Source of the DNA: an uncultured Dehalococcoidia bacterium
GTDB lineage: Bacteria; Chloroflexota; Dehalococcoidia; Lucifugimonadales; Lucifugimonadaceae
Length of the DNA: 64,000 bases
Direction of reading: 5' to 3'
Assembly: GCA_951812795.1 (NCBI GenBank)
Contig: OX638325.1
Span: 248,001 to 312,000 of the forward strand
Both the position numbers and the translations under genes were made by a program. The notes under the pieces are model-generated. The model had not been told where the DNA came from. It saw only the letters and a list, made by a program, of their open reading frames with translations, and made no database searches. Each line of letters begins with the position of its first letter. Positions within the stretch are counted from its first letter, which is position 1. Shown piece by piece: positions 33,828 to 42,438 of the stretch.

Positions 33828-35093
33828 TTATGCGCGCCGCAACACGGGTGATATTGCCAGGGCGATCAAGCTCGCAGCTGCGACGATCAAACCGGCACCA
33901 CCGATAGCCCATCTCACTCCGAATGCATCGCCCACTGCGCCCATCGCTAGGTGACCGACCCAGCCGAAGCCGATTGCGAATACCCAGCCTCCGATTACAC
34001 GGCCGCGCAGACGATTTGGGACGTTAGCTTGAAGCAGTGTCCACTCCATCGCGTCAAACATTGATGCGGCGGCTCCGACCATGGTTACGAGGAGCAGGGC
34101 AGTGATCAAGTTGGGGCTTGCGGCAACTCCCATTAGGCCAATGCCGTAGCCAACGGCTATACCGAGGAGCAACGGTCCTTTGCGGCTGAAGTCACCCAAG
34201 AATGAGAGCGCGATTGCGCCGGCCACGGCACCGATCCCGGCGGCGAATCTCAATGTGCCGAGACCTGATTCGGCGACGTTCAACTCGTCGCGTGCAAGGG
34301 CTGGCATAACCGAGTCGTAGGCGAAGCCGAATATCTCGACGACTATCGCCATCCAGAGGAGAGTGGATACCGTCGGGATTCGCATCATCGATCTGATGCC
34401 GATGATCGCGTCCTTGAATATGTTTTTCGCGGAAGCGCCGGTTTGTTGCACCGTACTCCGTATTGTGGGGATGAACAGTACTACAACGCCGCCGATCAGT
34501 ACCGCGCCTGCTGCGACCAATAGGGCGGCTGGGATGCCGAAGAACTCCGCGATGATGCCGCTGGCCAACGCTCCGACGGCAGCGACGGCCCGCGCACCGA
34601 CAGAATGAATTGAGATTGCGTTCATCCGGGCCTCCCGCGGCACGATGTCGGTGATCAGTCCCTGCTTGGCGGGCATATCGAACGAGTTGACAACACCTTC
34701 GAACGCGACGATGACGAAAATCGGCCACGGATTGGAAAATCCATTCAACGCGATGAGCGCGATTGACAGCATGGAGACCGCCCTGATTAACGCTGTCAGG
34801 GGCAGCAAACGGTTTCGAGGAAATCTGTCCGCGACTGCACCGCCGATTGGCGCGGCGATGATTCCGGGAGCCGATCCGGCGGCGAAAGTGGCGGCTGATA
34901 GTAACACCGAGTCGGTCTGCTCGAGGACCAACCATCCTACTGCTAATCTTTCAGCCCATATTCCTAGCGCGACGAAGTTGGCGCCGAACCACAGCAGTCG
35001 GAACGCGGGGTACCGAAACGCGGCGAAGGGACTCGGTGTTCGAGGCAGCAATCGGCGCCTTTGCGACGGCGATTGCGATTTTGACGGGTCCAT
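33828..35093 (-). CDS. MFS transporter, EntS-like exporter family
   Basis: A 421-residue membrane protein with about 12 hydrophobic segments. The N-terminus FAAFRYPAFRLLWFGANFVALG and the motif A-like GGAVADRFPRNRLL are typical of the MFS_3 / enterobactin-exporter-like group. A second-half motif is LQANVPNRLRGRVIGGW. It probably exports a small molecule; no biosynthetic or regulatory neighbour indicates which. It converges on the DUF4160 gene 21 bp away. Confidence 0.85.
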   Translation of the reverse strand: MDPSKSQSPSQRRRLLPRTPSPFAAFRYPAFRLLWFGANFVALGIWAERLAVGWLVLEQTDSVLLSAATFAAGSAPGIIAAPIGGAVADRFPRNRLLPLTALIRAVSMLSIALIALNGFSNPWPIFVIVAFEGVVNSFDMPAKQGLITDIVPREARMNAISIHSVGARAVAAVGALASGIIAEFFGIPAALLVAAGAVLIGGVVVLFIPTIRSTVQQTGASAKNIFKDAIIGIRSMMRIPTVSTLLWMAIVVEIFGFAYDSVMPALARDELNVAESGLGTLRFAAGIGAVAGAIALSFLGDFSRKGPLLLGIAVGYGIGLMGVAASPNLITALLLVTMVGAAASMFDAMEWTLLQANVPNRLRGRVIGGWVFAIGFGWVGHLAMGAVGDAFGVRWAIGGAGLIVAAASLIALAISPVLRRA

Positions 35094-35147
35094 CGCGTAA
35101 CGTTACGTCAAAATCGGTGCGCTCAACGACCAATGCCGTGTGATCGT

Positions 35148-36356
35148 TCAGGTCTGGATCTGGTGAATTTGGTGCTGGATTTCGCCTGTTGTCTCGATGT
35201 CGTTTTCACCGACATAGACGTCCATCTCGAGTCGTACGCCGAATTTGGGAAGGTAGATTCCGGGCTCCATGGTTACGCAGATGCCGGGGATGAGTTGACG
35301 GGTATCGTGAGTCTCCCAATCATCGAGGTTCACTGCGTTGGAGTGAACCTCGGGTCCGACACTGTGGCCGAGGCGGTGGACGAAGTAATCTCCGTAACCG
35401 TCGTTGGCGATTGAGTTTCGAGCCACCCGATCGAGTTGCCAACCGCGCGTCGTTTCGCCGTTACGATGCCGATTCCGCAGGAAATCGAACGCGGTATCTC
35501 GACCGCGTCTCACGGAATCGAACACCTCGACTTGATCGGGTATCGGGTCCGAACCGATTTTGGCGACCCAGGTGATGTCGGCATAGACTGGTTCGCTGGT
35601 GGACGCAGCTTCACCTTCGGCGAATGGGTCGATTGAAGTCGGTTTGGCCCAGGAGTCGATCAGGAGCCATCCGTCGCGCCGAATGATCGAGGAATTTTCG
35701 ATGGTCGGTTCGTAATGAGGGTCTGAGGAGTTGACGTTGAAGGCGACAACGGGACCTTCGTCGGTGTGGAGACCCGAGCGGTCATAACGTCCACGAATGA
35801 ACTCAGCTACGTCATGCTCGGTCAGTGCCCAACGGACGTTTTCGCCGATGAAGTTGAAGGACTCGTGCATTATGTTTACGAGTTCCGTCATGGCGTACCG
35901 GTGAGATGCCAATTGGGCGGCGTCCCAGCGTTCTGTCGCGTATTGGGATACATCGCCTGATGAGACCACCTCAACGCCGAACGATAGGATTAACTCGACT
36001 GAACCCGCGTCAACTCTGGCGACACGGGGAAGTTCGTAGGACGGGGAGTAGTCCATGGCTACTTTGCCGTGATCAGGGATTAAGGACTTGAGCGATGAGA
36101 CCATCGCATCGCGGTTGCTGTACACGATGATTTCGATATCGTCGCGTTCGAAGCGGTTAGCGTCGACGTCGTGGGTTAGGAGGCGCGGCTCGTCTTGGGC
36201 CGGGATCCACAGCCAGACCGGGCGCGTGAGGTTGTTGGGTTGGTAACCTAGCGCGGCGAAGAATATTGGGTTGGTGTAGCGGTAGTCGCGGGTAAGCCAA
36301 CCGGATATCCCATTGTCGGTAAGGAACTCGCGGGCGGCGTTGAGGTCGGTTGCCAT
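35148..36356 (-). CDS. M24 family Xaa-Pro peptidase-like protein
   Basis: A 402-residue pita-bread-fold protein (creatinase / aminopeptidase P type). The N-terminal creatinase domain starts with AREFLTDNGISGWLTRDYRYTNP. In the catalytic half, metal ligands appear as Asp in GWLLIDSWAKP and YADITWVAKIG, His in HRLGHSVGPEVHSN, Glu in CVTMEPGIYL and Glu in VRLEMDVYVG. It removes N-terminal residues before proline, or hydrolyses related amidino compounds. It begins two bases after the MobA-like gene's stop when read on the minus strand from the right, so the two are close neighbours in one run. Confidence 0.87.
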   Translation of the reverse strand: MATDLNAAREFLTDNGISGWLTRDYRYTNPIFFAALGYQPNNLTRPVWLWIPAQDEPRLLTHDVDANRFERDDIEIIVYSNRDAMVSSLKSLIPDHGKVAMDYSPSYELPRVARVDAGSVELILSFGVEVVSSGDVSQYATERWDAAQLASHRYAMTELVNIMHESFNFIGENVRWALTEHDVAEFIRGRYDRSGLHTDEGPVVAFNVNSSDPHYEPTIENSSIIRRDGWLLIDSWAKPTSIDPFAEGEAASTSEPVYADITWVAKIGSDPIPDQVEVFDSVRRGRDTAFDFLRNRHRNGETTRGWQLDRVARNSIANDGYGDYFVHRLGHSVGPEVHSNAVNLDDWETHDTRQLIPGICVTMEPGIYLPKFGVRLEMDVYVGENDIETTGEIQHQIHQIQT

Positions 36357-36358
36357 TT

Positions 36359-36970
36359 CTAGGGGTTCTCGGCTAGTGACGGGTAGGCTTTGAGCGCGTT
36401 TTCATAATCGTCCGGGGTGTTGAGGTCAAAGCGAACTACCGGGTTGTCAAAGTAGACCCGATTCATGGCTCGGTCGTATCGCTTCATGACATTGCGTAGA
36501 CCTTCATGCTCTTCGGAGATATCGGACAGCTCTGGTAGTAGCGCCGCTTCGAAGAGCAAAGGATGTCCGCCGTGGCCGGAGTATCGTGGCGATGTTACGG
36601 GGCAATTGGAATGCAGGTGGGATTGGATCGCTTGGTTGATGACCCATGCAGGTCGGGGTTGGTCCACAGCAAGGACGATGAGCGTTTGGCAGTTGGAAGA
36701 AAGTTCTCGGAGGCCAGTTTTGATTGAGGTAGTTTTTCCTTGGGACCAGTTTGGGTTGGCGGCGACAGTGATGTTTGGTTTATCGGCGATGGTGTTTGAG
36801 ATTTCGTCGTGGTGAGCGCCGGTCACGACAATGACTCGGTTAGCTCCACCTTCGAAGAGAGCTTCAGCCTGAGCTAGGACGAGTGGTTGGCCGAACCAAT
36901 CGAGGAGGGCTTTGGGCGTGCCCATTCGGGACGATTCGCCGGCTGAGAGGAGTATTGCCTCGACGACCAT
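36359..36970 (-). CDS. MobA/MocA-like nucleotidyltransferase (molybdenum cofactor cytidylyltransferase type)
   Basis: A 203-residue NTP-transferase-like protein. The nucleotide-binding motif is AILLSAGESSRMGTPKALLDW, given in part as LSAGESSRMGTPKALL; later motifs are VVTGAHHDEI, LIVLAVDQPR (metal Asp) and SPRYSGHGGHPLLFE. The family adds CMP or GMP to molybdopterin for molybdenum hydroxylases. It lies 24 bp downstream of an XdhC gene, the usual partner for maturing xanthine- or CO-dehydrogenase-type enzymes. Confidence 0.85.
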   Translation of the reverse strand: MVVEAILLSAGESSRMGTPKALLDWFGQPLVLAQAEALFEGGANRVIVVTGAHHDEISNTIADKPNITVAANPNWSQGKTTSIKTGLRELSSNCQTLIVLAVDQPRPAWVINQAIQSHLHSNCPVTSPRYSGHGGHPLLFEAALLPELSDISEEHEGLRNVMKRYDRAMNRVYFDNPVVRFDLNTPDDYENALKAYPSLAENP

Positions 36971-36994
36971 CGGAGGGGAAATATGCCGCCGAGG

Positions 36995-38149
36995 CTAACT
37001 ACCAGCGGCCAATGCGCGTTCTGCAACGGGTGATCTGGCGGCGCGTTCGATGGCTTTGTCAAGGAGTCGTTCTTGAAGCTTCATGCTTTCGCCCGAGCCG
37101 CCGAGTCGAAAGGCAATGATTTCGGACATGACGCTAATGGCGATCTCTTCGGGCGTGCGACCGCCGATGTCGAGCCCGATAGGGGCGTTGATTCGCCGGA
37201 GTTCCTCCGGGTCGAAGCCGTTGCGGATGAGTTCCTCGAAGATGAGAATGGTTTTGCGTTTGCTACCGAGAAGACCGACGTACGAAGCTGGAGTTTTGAG
37301 AGCACCCGAAACCGCCGCGTCGTCGAATTGATGTCCGCGGGTGGCAACGACGACGAACGAGTTGGCGTTGACCGGCAGATTGTCGAAACCATTGCGGTAG
37401 TCACCGACCATGGTGATGTCGGCTTCAGGGAAGCGTTCCGGATTGGCGAACTGCTCGCGGTCGTCGAAGACAAAGATGCGGAATCCGACGCTCTTGGCGA
37501 TGGGAACGATGGCGTTGCTGACGTGTCCACCGCCGATGAGGACGAGGGTCGGTGGAGTGGTGTATGCCTCGATGTAGCACTCGACACCGTCGTCGAAACG
37601 CAAGTAGTCGTTCTTACCCATGGCCATCAGATCGCGCGCCTTTGTAACAGTCATCGCTTCGAGGACCGAGTCGCCGAGACCGCCTTGAGTGTCGCCGTTT
37701 TCGCGGACGAGCATCTTGGCACCGACTTGAACGTCGGAGTTGGAAGGAGCGGCAGTGACGTTGACAATTGCCATTGGCGGCCCACCGGCATATGCTTCAG
37801 CAGCTTGGGCTGCGAAATCGCGGTACGGGTCAGGTTGGCGGACGGGATCGATGAGGAAATACATCGTGCCACCGCACACGAGGCCGTCTTGCGCAGCGAG
37901 GTCTTCGTTCAGTTCGTAATCGCGAAGCTCGGCGTCGCCGCCGCGTTTGAGAAGTTCCTGTGCTGCGAACCAGATATCGCCTTCGACGCAACCGCCACCT
38001 AGTGTTCCTACACCGCTCCCGTCTTCCCGGACCAACAGTTTGGCGCCCGATTTTTGGGGAGTCGAACCAGACGTCCGCACGACCGTTGCGACGACCATTG
38101 GCTTTTGGCCATCCAACTCTTCGACGGCTGCTTTGAAAACCGATTCCAT
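36995..38149 (-). CDS. XdhC/CoxI family molybdenum hydroxylase maturation protein
   Basis: A 384-residue protein. The N-terminal XdhC-CoxI domain contains VATVVRTSGSTPQKSGAKLL and TLGGGCVEGDIWFAAQ. The C-terminal XdhC Rossmann domain contains LVLIGGGHVSNAIVPIAKSV and VVATRGHQFDDAAVSGAL, then YVGLLGSKRK and GLDIGGRTPEEIAISVMSEI. Such proteins bind molybdenum cofactor and help insert its sulfurated form into xanthine dehydrogenase-like enzymes. The catalytic subunits are not in the window, so the client enzyme is encoded elsewhere. Confidence 0.9.
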   Translation of the reverse strand: MESVFKAAVEELDGQKPMVVATVVRTSGSTPQKSGAKLLVREDGSGVGTLGGGCVEGDIWFAAQELLKRGGDAELRDYELNEDLAAQDGLVCGGTMYFLIDPVRQPDPYRDFAAQAAEAYAGGPPMAIVNVTAAPSNSDVQVGAKMLVRENGDTQGGLGDSVLEAMTVTKARDLMAMGKNDYLRFDDGVECYIEAYTTPPTLVLIGGGHVSNAIVPIAKSVGFRIFVFDDREQFANPERFPEADITMVGDYRNGFDNLPVNANSFVVVATRGHQFDDAAVSGALKTPASYVGLLGSKRKTILIFEELIRNGFDPEELRRINAPIGLDIGGRTPEEIAISVMSEIIAFRLGGSGESMKLQERLLDKAIERAARSPVAERALAAGS

Positions 38150-38225
38150 GCTTCAGATTCTCCTGCGACATGCCCGAACTGACGGACCTGACTCCACCAC
38201 CGCACGAACCTACACTTCCATGCTA

Positions 38226-39107
38226 CTATTCGTGACCCATCTGCGATGATTTTGGTTCACTTATCAACTCGATCGTCGTTGACTCAGATCCGCGTTCCTC
38301 GGCTTCCATCGCTGCGTCTTCTTCCTCGCGTCTCTGTCGTCGATATCGACTGACGACAACGCTGGTGACGATGCCGCCGCCGATTAGGACGAACAGGGTG
38401 GTGATGATGATGGGACCGATGGCGAATTGGAAGCCGGGATCGCGGGTTTGCGCGTATACATCGATGCCGTCAAGGAGATTTGAGTCCCAAATGAGTACGC
38501 CGTCGACTTCTCGGTCGGCATTGTGGCCTGTATACTCACCGGGAAGTTCGAGCGAGAGTATGAATGGCAGCTCTAATTCTCCGAGGTCGATCGGTAGGTC
38601 GCCAAAGGTAGTGTCGCCAGTCAGATCGCCTAATCCGTCTGTTATCGACGAATCGGTGGTCTGGTTCAACTCGACGATCCAGCCATCGTCTTGTTCGGTC
38701 CGTGTGAAGTTGAATTTGCCGATGCCAACCGTTTCAGTCAAGGTGCCGAGGATCGACTCGCCGTCAGAAATCGCAGCGATTGCTTGGCTACGGGGATCGA
38801 AATCGGCTCGGATCCTGACGCCGGTGTATCCGGCTTCGGAATAGGGTTCGATTGTTGCGCCTTCGAGACCTTCGGATTCGAGCTCGTCGGTCGGAGCATC
38901 CAGGAAGTCGCTTAATGGATCTTCACCGCCGAGTTGGGCCATCGAGAGGATGGCATCGTTCACCGCGCCGATTATCTCGATTTCCCCATTGCCTTCCTCA
39001 TCGACCGATACATTGATTTCCGCTCTGCAGGCACTCAACAACATCAAAGCTGTCGCGGCTAACAACAGGCAAAACAATGATTTAGACGATGCAATTCGCA
39101 AGTTCAT
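38226..39107 (-). CDS. LppM-like membrane-anchored lipoprotein
   Basis: A 293-residue protein with a lipoprotein signal ending at LMLLSAC (Cys27), a beta-rich extracytoplasmic domain beginning RAEINVSVDEEGNGEIEI, a membrane segment at about 231-253 (IIITTLFVLIGGGIVTSVVV), and a charged cytoplasmic tail (RYRRQRREEEDAAMEAEE). The opening pattern (a Cys, then a short strand followed by D..G.G and A) matches the LppM / DUF3153 family, known from mycobacteria and many other Gram-positive-like lineages. Function unknown. GAGGAAG lies about 8 bases before the ATG. Confidence 0.7.
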   Translation of the reverse strand: MNLRIASSKSLFCLLLAATALMLLSACRAEINVSVDEEGNGEIEIIGAVNDAILSMAQLGGEDPLSDFLDAPTDELESEGLEGATIEPYSEAGYTGVRIRADFDPRSQAIAAISDGESILGTLTETVGIGKFNFTRTEQDDGWIVELNQTTDSSITDGLGDLTGDTTFGDLPIDLGELELPFILSLELPGEYTGHNADREVDGVLIWDSNLLDGIDVYAQTRDPGFQFAIGPIIITTLFVLIGGGIVTSVVVSRYRRQRREEEDAAMEAEERGSESTTIELISEPKSSQMGHE

Positions 39108-39183
39108 GTCTCAAGCTTCCTCAAACCGTAGGTAGATGCCCTTTGATTTATACGATACAGTGCATTCGAATCGTCGGCGGAGG

Positions 39184-40419
39184 TCATGCAATGATCGCTA
39201 GACCGGCTCCGGCTGCTGCGCAGATGATGACGACGAGCCAAGAGGGAAGTTTCCAGAACATGAGGAGGCCGAAGGCCGCGGCGGCGAGTGCGAAGTCCTT
39301 TGGTTCTTTGATCGAGGACGTCCATACGGGATCGAAAAAGGCGGCAGCGAGAATCCCTACCACAGCGGCGTTGATAGCAACCAACGCGGCCCGGAAATTC
39401 GAGGCTCGGCTGAGTTGGTTCCAGAAGGGGAGAATGGCGATCACGAGTAGAAATGACGGCAGGAAGATGGCGACGAGTGCGATCAACGCCCCGCTGATAC
39501 CGCCGGGTCCGATGTCCATCACCGTACCGAGATAGGCTGAGAAAGTGAATAGTGGCCCTGGTATCGCCTGTGATGCGCCGTAACCCGCGATGAACTGTTC
39601 GGCGGTAACCCATCCGTTATCCACTACCTCGGTCTCCAACGTGGGCAATACGACGTGTCCGCCGCCAAAGACTAGCGACCCGCTACGGAAAAATCCATCG
39701 AATATCGCTAGGACATTGACATCCAAGAAGAAGCGCGCCAGAGGCAAACCGACCAATAGCGCCACGAAAACGACCGCTACCGCGATGCCGATCGATTTCG
39801 GGATGTTGTACGCGAAGTCTTCTGTCGGAGATTCGTCGACGTAGTGGCGGAATCGCCACCAACCGTAGGTGCCCGCAATCAGTATCACGACCACGATGCT
39901 GATCGCCATCGGCGACAGAAGAACTGCGACGGCGGCCAATACCGCGACTGTAGCACGAGTTTTATCTGGCGCTAGGGTTGTGCTCATGCCCCATAGCGCT
40001 TGGGCCACGACAGCTACGGCGGCGACCTTCAGGCCGGCAAGCCATTCGCCTTCGAGGAGATTGTCGAATTCGGTTATGCCGAACCCAAATGCGATGAGGA
40101 GCGCAGCCGATGGTGCAGTGAAGGCGATCCAGGCTAGTACGCCGCCGAGCAAACCACCACGGGTAATTCCCACCGCTATGCCCACTTGGCTGCTGGTCGG
40201 ACCGGGCAGGAAGTGGCAGAGGGCGACAAGATCTGAGAAACGGCGTTCGGAGAGCCAGCGGCGATTCTCGACATATTCTTGACGGAAGAAACCGATATGG
40301 GCGATCGGTCCTCCGAAGGACGTAAGGCCGAGCCGAAGCGCCACAACGAATATAGTCAGCAGATTGACTAGTCGCGAGTTCGGATCGTTTGGATTGCTGG
40401 TTGAGGTCGCTTCAGTCAT
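39184..40419 (-). CDS. chrA: Chromate transporter ChrA family, two-domain form
   Basis: A 411-residue inner-membrane protein with two homologous CHR domains. Domain 1 has LGLTSFGGPIAHIGFFRQEY, then RRFSDLVALCHFLPGPTSSQ. Domain 2 has SLVFGGGHVVLPTLETEVV and SQAIPGPLFTFSAYLG. Long-chain ChrA proteins expel chromate using the proton gradient. In organisms not exposed to chromate the physiological role is unclear. No regulator is visible nearby. The symbol rests on family membership only. Confidence 0.88.
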   Translation of the reverse strand: MTEATSTSNPNDPNSRLVNLLTIFVVALRLGLTSFGGPIAHIGFFRQEYVENRRWLSERRFSDLVALCHFLPGPTSSQVGIAVGITRGGLLGGVLAWIAFTAPSAALLIAFGFGITEFDNLLEGEWLAGLKVAAVAVVAQALWGMSTTLAPDKTRATVAVLAAVAVLLSPMAISIVVVILIAGTYGWWRFRHYVDESPTEDFAYNIPKSIGIAVAVVFVALLVGLPLARFFLDVNVLAIFDGFFRSGSLVFGGGHVVLPTLETEVVDNGWVTAEQFIAGYGASQAIPGPLFTFSAYLGTVMDIGPGGISGALIALVAIFLPSFLLVIAILPFWNQLSRASNFRAALVAINAAVVGILAAAFFDPVWTSSIKEPKDFALAAAAFGLLMFWKLPSWLVVIICAAAGAGLAIIA

Positions 40420-40476
40420 CGTTGAAGTCCCGTCAACCAGAGCCTATTCGGGTCACTAATTTCAACTACTCACTGA

Positions 40477-41574
40477 TTAAACGCGGAACTCTTCCAAGAC
40501 GTCCCATTTAGGTTCAAGTCCCAATCCGGGGCGGTCTGGCGCATGAACATAGCCATCGCGGATGTCGAGGTCGTGTTGCCAGATCTTGCCGTGCATAGGA
40601 TCAACGGTGTCACGGTAGTACTCGAGGATGAGTCCGTTCGGAATTGCCGCAACTAGGTGGATGTGGACATATTGGGAGCCGTGAGGCGCAATATCGAGAT
40701 CGTGGGCTTGCGCTAACGCGGCGATCTTCATGAACTCCGTGATGCCTCCGAGCACAAGAGCATCGGGTTGCAAGATGTCTACGGCGCGGTGATCGATCAT
40801 GTCTCGGAAGCCGTAACGAGTGTATTCGTTCTCACCCGCTGCGACGGGAACGGAGGTTGCGCGAGTGATTTCGCGCTGTCCGATGTAGTCATCTGGTTCG
40901 ACGGGTTCTTCGAACCAGAAGAGGTCGTATTTTTCGGCTTTTCGGGCGAATTCAATGGCTTGATAGTGACGGTACGCGTTGTTGGCGTCGACCATCAGAC
41001 GTATGTCTGGTCCAATGGTCTCCCGGCAGACGCGGACGCGTTCGATGTCTTCGTTGATTGATACAGCGCCGACTTTGATCTTGACCGCACGTGCGCCGAG
41101 TTCGACGTTTTCGGCCATTTCGGCGGCGAGTTCTTTGAGGCCCTTGCCTTCTTCGTAGTATCCGCCGGCCACGTAGGTATCGACGCGGTCAGTAAATCCA
41201 CCGAGCAGTTTATAGACGGGAAGGCCAGCGACCTTTCCTTTGATGTCCCAGAGAGCAATGTCGACACCGCCAAGCATCCTGGTAGTGATTCCGCGTCGAC
41301 CGACGAGTTTGGGGCGCCACATCTCGTGCCAAATGCGCTCGTTGTCAAGCGGATCCATACCCACGAGCATCTTCTTGAAGTGACCGATGATCGCTTCACC
41401 AACTTCGGGACTCGCTTCGATCCCTCCGGCAAGGCCGATCCCGGTGATGCTGGGATCGTCGGTTTCGATGACCACGATGTTCAGCAAGTTGTGCGTGTAG
41501 GTGTAGAGACCGTTAGTGATCGGGACCTCACGGGGCCACTTGTACATATCGAGGCGTACATCGGTGATCTGCAT
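40477..41574 (-). CDS. Mandelate racemase/muconate lactonizing enzyme family protein (MR subgroup)
   Basis: A 365-residue enolase-superfamily enzyme. The catalytic set matches the mandelate racemase subgroup: KxK at Lys165/Lys167 (AVKIKVG), metal ligands Asp196 (MVDANNA), Glu222 (FWFEEPV) and Glu248 (AAGENE), and the Asp271-His298 dyad (QPDALVLGG, IAPHGSQ). So it should abstract the proton alpha to a carboxylate, as a racemase or acid-sugar dehydratase; substrate unknown. It lies upstream of a tRNA-Met on the opposite strand. Confidence 0.9.
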   Translation of the reverse strand: MQITDVRLDMYKWPREVPITNGLYTYTHNLLNIVVIETDDPSITGIGLAGGIEASPEVGEAIIGHFKKMLVGMDPLDNERIWHEMWRPKLVGRRGITTRMLGGVDIALWDIKGKVAGLPVYKLLGGFTDRVDTYVAGGYYEEGKGLKELAAEMAENVELGARAVKIKVGAVSINEDIERVRVCRETIGPDIRLMVDANNAYRHYQAIEFARKAEKYDLFWFEEPVEPDDYIGQREITRATSVPVAAGENEYTRYGFRDMIDHRAVDILQPDALVLGGITEFMKIAALAQAHDLDIAPHGSQYVHIHLVAAIPNGLILEYYRDTVDPMHGKIWQHDLDIRDGYVHAPDRPGLGLEPKWDVLEEFRV

Positions 41575-41706
41575 CGAATTCCTGCTTTCGTGTCATCTGG
41601 AGCTGTTCGGCACAGTTGAATGTTAGCGCAGGACGTTTATGACGTGATCATGTGATCAAGTTTGGGTTAGGCTATTAGAATCGCCGTTACACCTAATTCA
41701 CCGCGA

Positions 41707-41782
41707 GGGCCCGTAGCTCAGGGGTTAGAGCAGTCGGCTCATAACCGATCGGTCGGGGGTTCGATTCCCTCCGGGCCCACCA
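41707..41782 (+). tRNA. tRNA-Met (anticodon CAT)
   Basis: A 76-base cloverleaf with CCA encoded. The acceptor stem GGGCCCG pairs with CGGGCCC. The D arm is GCTCAGGGGTTAGAGC. The anticodon stem GTCGG/CCGAT closes the loop CTCATAA. The T arm is GGGGG-TTCGATT-CCCTC. The paired first base favours elongator Met; tRNA-Ile with a lysidine-modified CAT is the alternative. A degraded copy of its 3' half lies at 47159-47201. Confidence 0.93.
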
Positions 41783-42240
41783 GTGTTCCTGATTTTTAAA
41801 CGTCGCGGTATATCAACTTGTGCATGCCGCCGATCGAGTGACGATTTTGGTTTGAATAGGCGGATGGACCAACATTGTCGCTGGTGCCGAAATCTATTTC
41901 GAATTCGTCAGTCGAATACATCACGTTCGCGTCTGTCCTGCTTACACCCTTGAAAACCGCCTTTCTTTAAAACCTTGAGACTGGTCTTCTGTATGTCGGC
42001 AAGAATTCCTGACGGACGCATTCCAGCTTGTCCCTGCACGATTGATCTGCCGGATGATTAGCTTCTCGAATTGAAGCAACGTTTCGTGAATCGGGTCGTA
42101 CAGGAACGGTTGCGCCTTGTCCACGATCGTTGCGCGACATCCGATGGGTCCGCAGATGATTCTTCAATGCTTCGGTGCTGCTACTTGCAACTGTAAGACC
42201 AACCAAATTGACCAACCGCACAAAAGTTTGAAATACGACT

Positions 42241-42278
42241 GAATTCGTTACTCGGTGGGTTGTTAAACTAACGAATTC
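42241..42278 (+). promoter_or_regulatory. Perfect 10-bp inverted repeat upstream of promoter (operator candidate)
   Basis: GAATTCGTTA at 42241-42250 is repeated as TAACGAATTC at 42269-42278, 18 bases apart. The right arm ends 12 bases before the -35 box at 42291. This spacing and position suit a dimeric regulator binding next to RNA polymerase. Confidence 0.5.
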
Positions 42279-42290
42279 GTGATAAAAGGC

Positions 42291-42319
42291 TTGACATACG
42301 ACGAAAACATGGGTAGACT
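42291..42319 (+). promoter_or_regulatory. Strong sigma-70-type promoter before the collagen-like lipoprotein gene
   Basis: TTGACA at 42291-42296, a 17-base spacer, and TAGACT at 42314-42319. It is the best promoter seen in the window. It would give a leader of about 110 bases ahead of the start at 42439 and could drive the lipoprotein, binding protein and permease genes. Confidence 0.7.
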
Positions 42320-42438
42320 GCGCAACACTGCTGACATGGGCGGTTATTTTGCCTCTGTTAGAAAACGGGCGCTGTCCCTGGTGCGCGGCAAATGCCAAGG
42401 GGATACGAACGGGACGCGGACCAAGAAGGATGTGTCGT

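Larger units (their letters stand above)
41783..42438 (+). other. Long intergenic stretch after tRNA-Met: possible gene remnant, inverted repeat and promoter
   Basis: No intact gene is visible in these ~650 bases. On the minus strand 41796-41966 is an open frame without a start that reads like the end of a protein (for example DEFEIDFGTSDNVGPSAY near the middle and HKLIYRDV at the stop). A neighbouring frame (41942-42124) has another protein-like stretch, MDKAQPFLYDPIHETLL. Together they suggest a frameshifted or truncated remnant of unknown family. The right part holds the inverted repeat and promoter listed separately. A 170-codon minus-strand frame (41967-42479) looks random. Confidence 0.4.
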
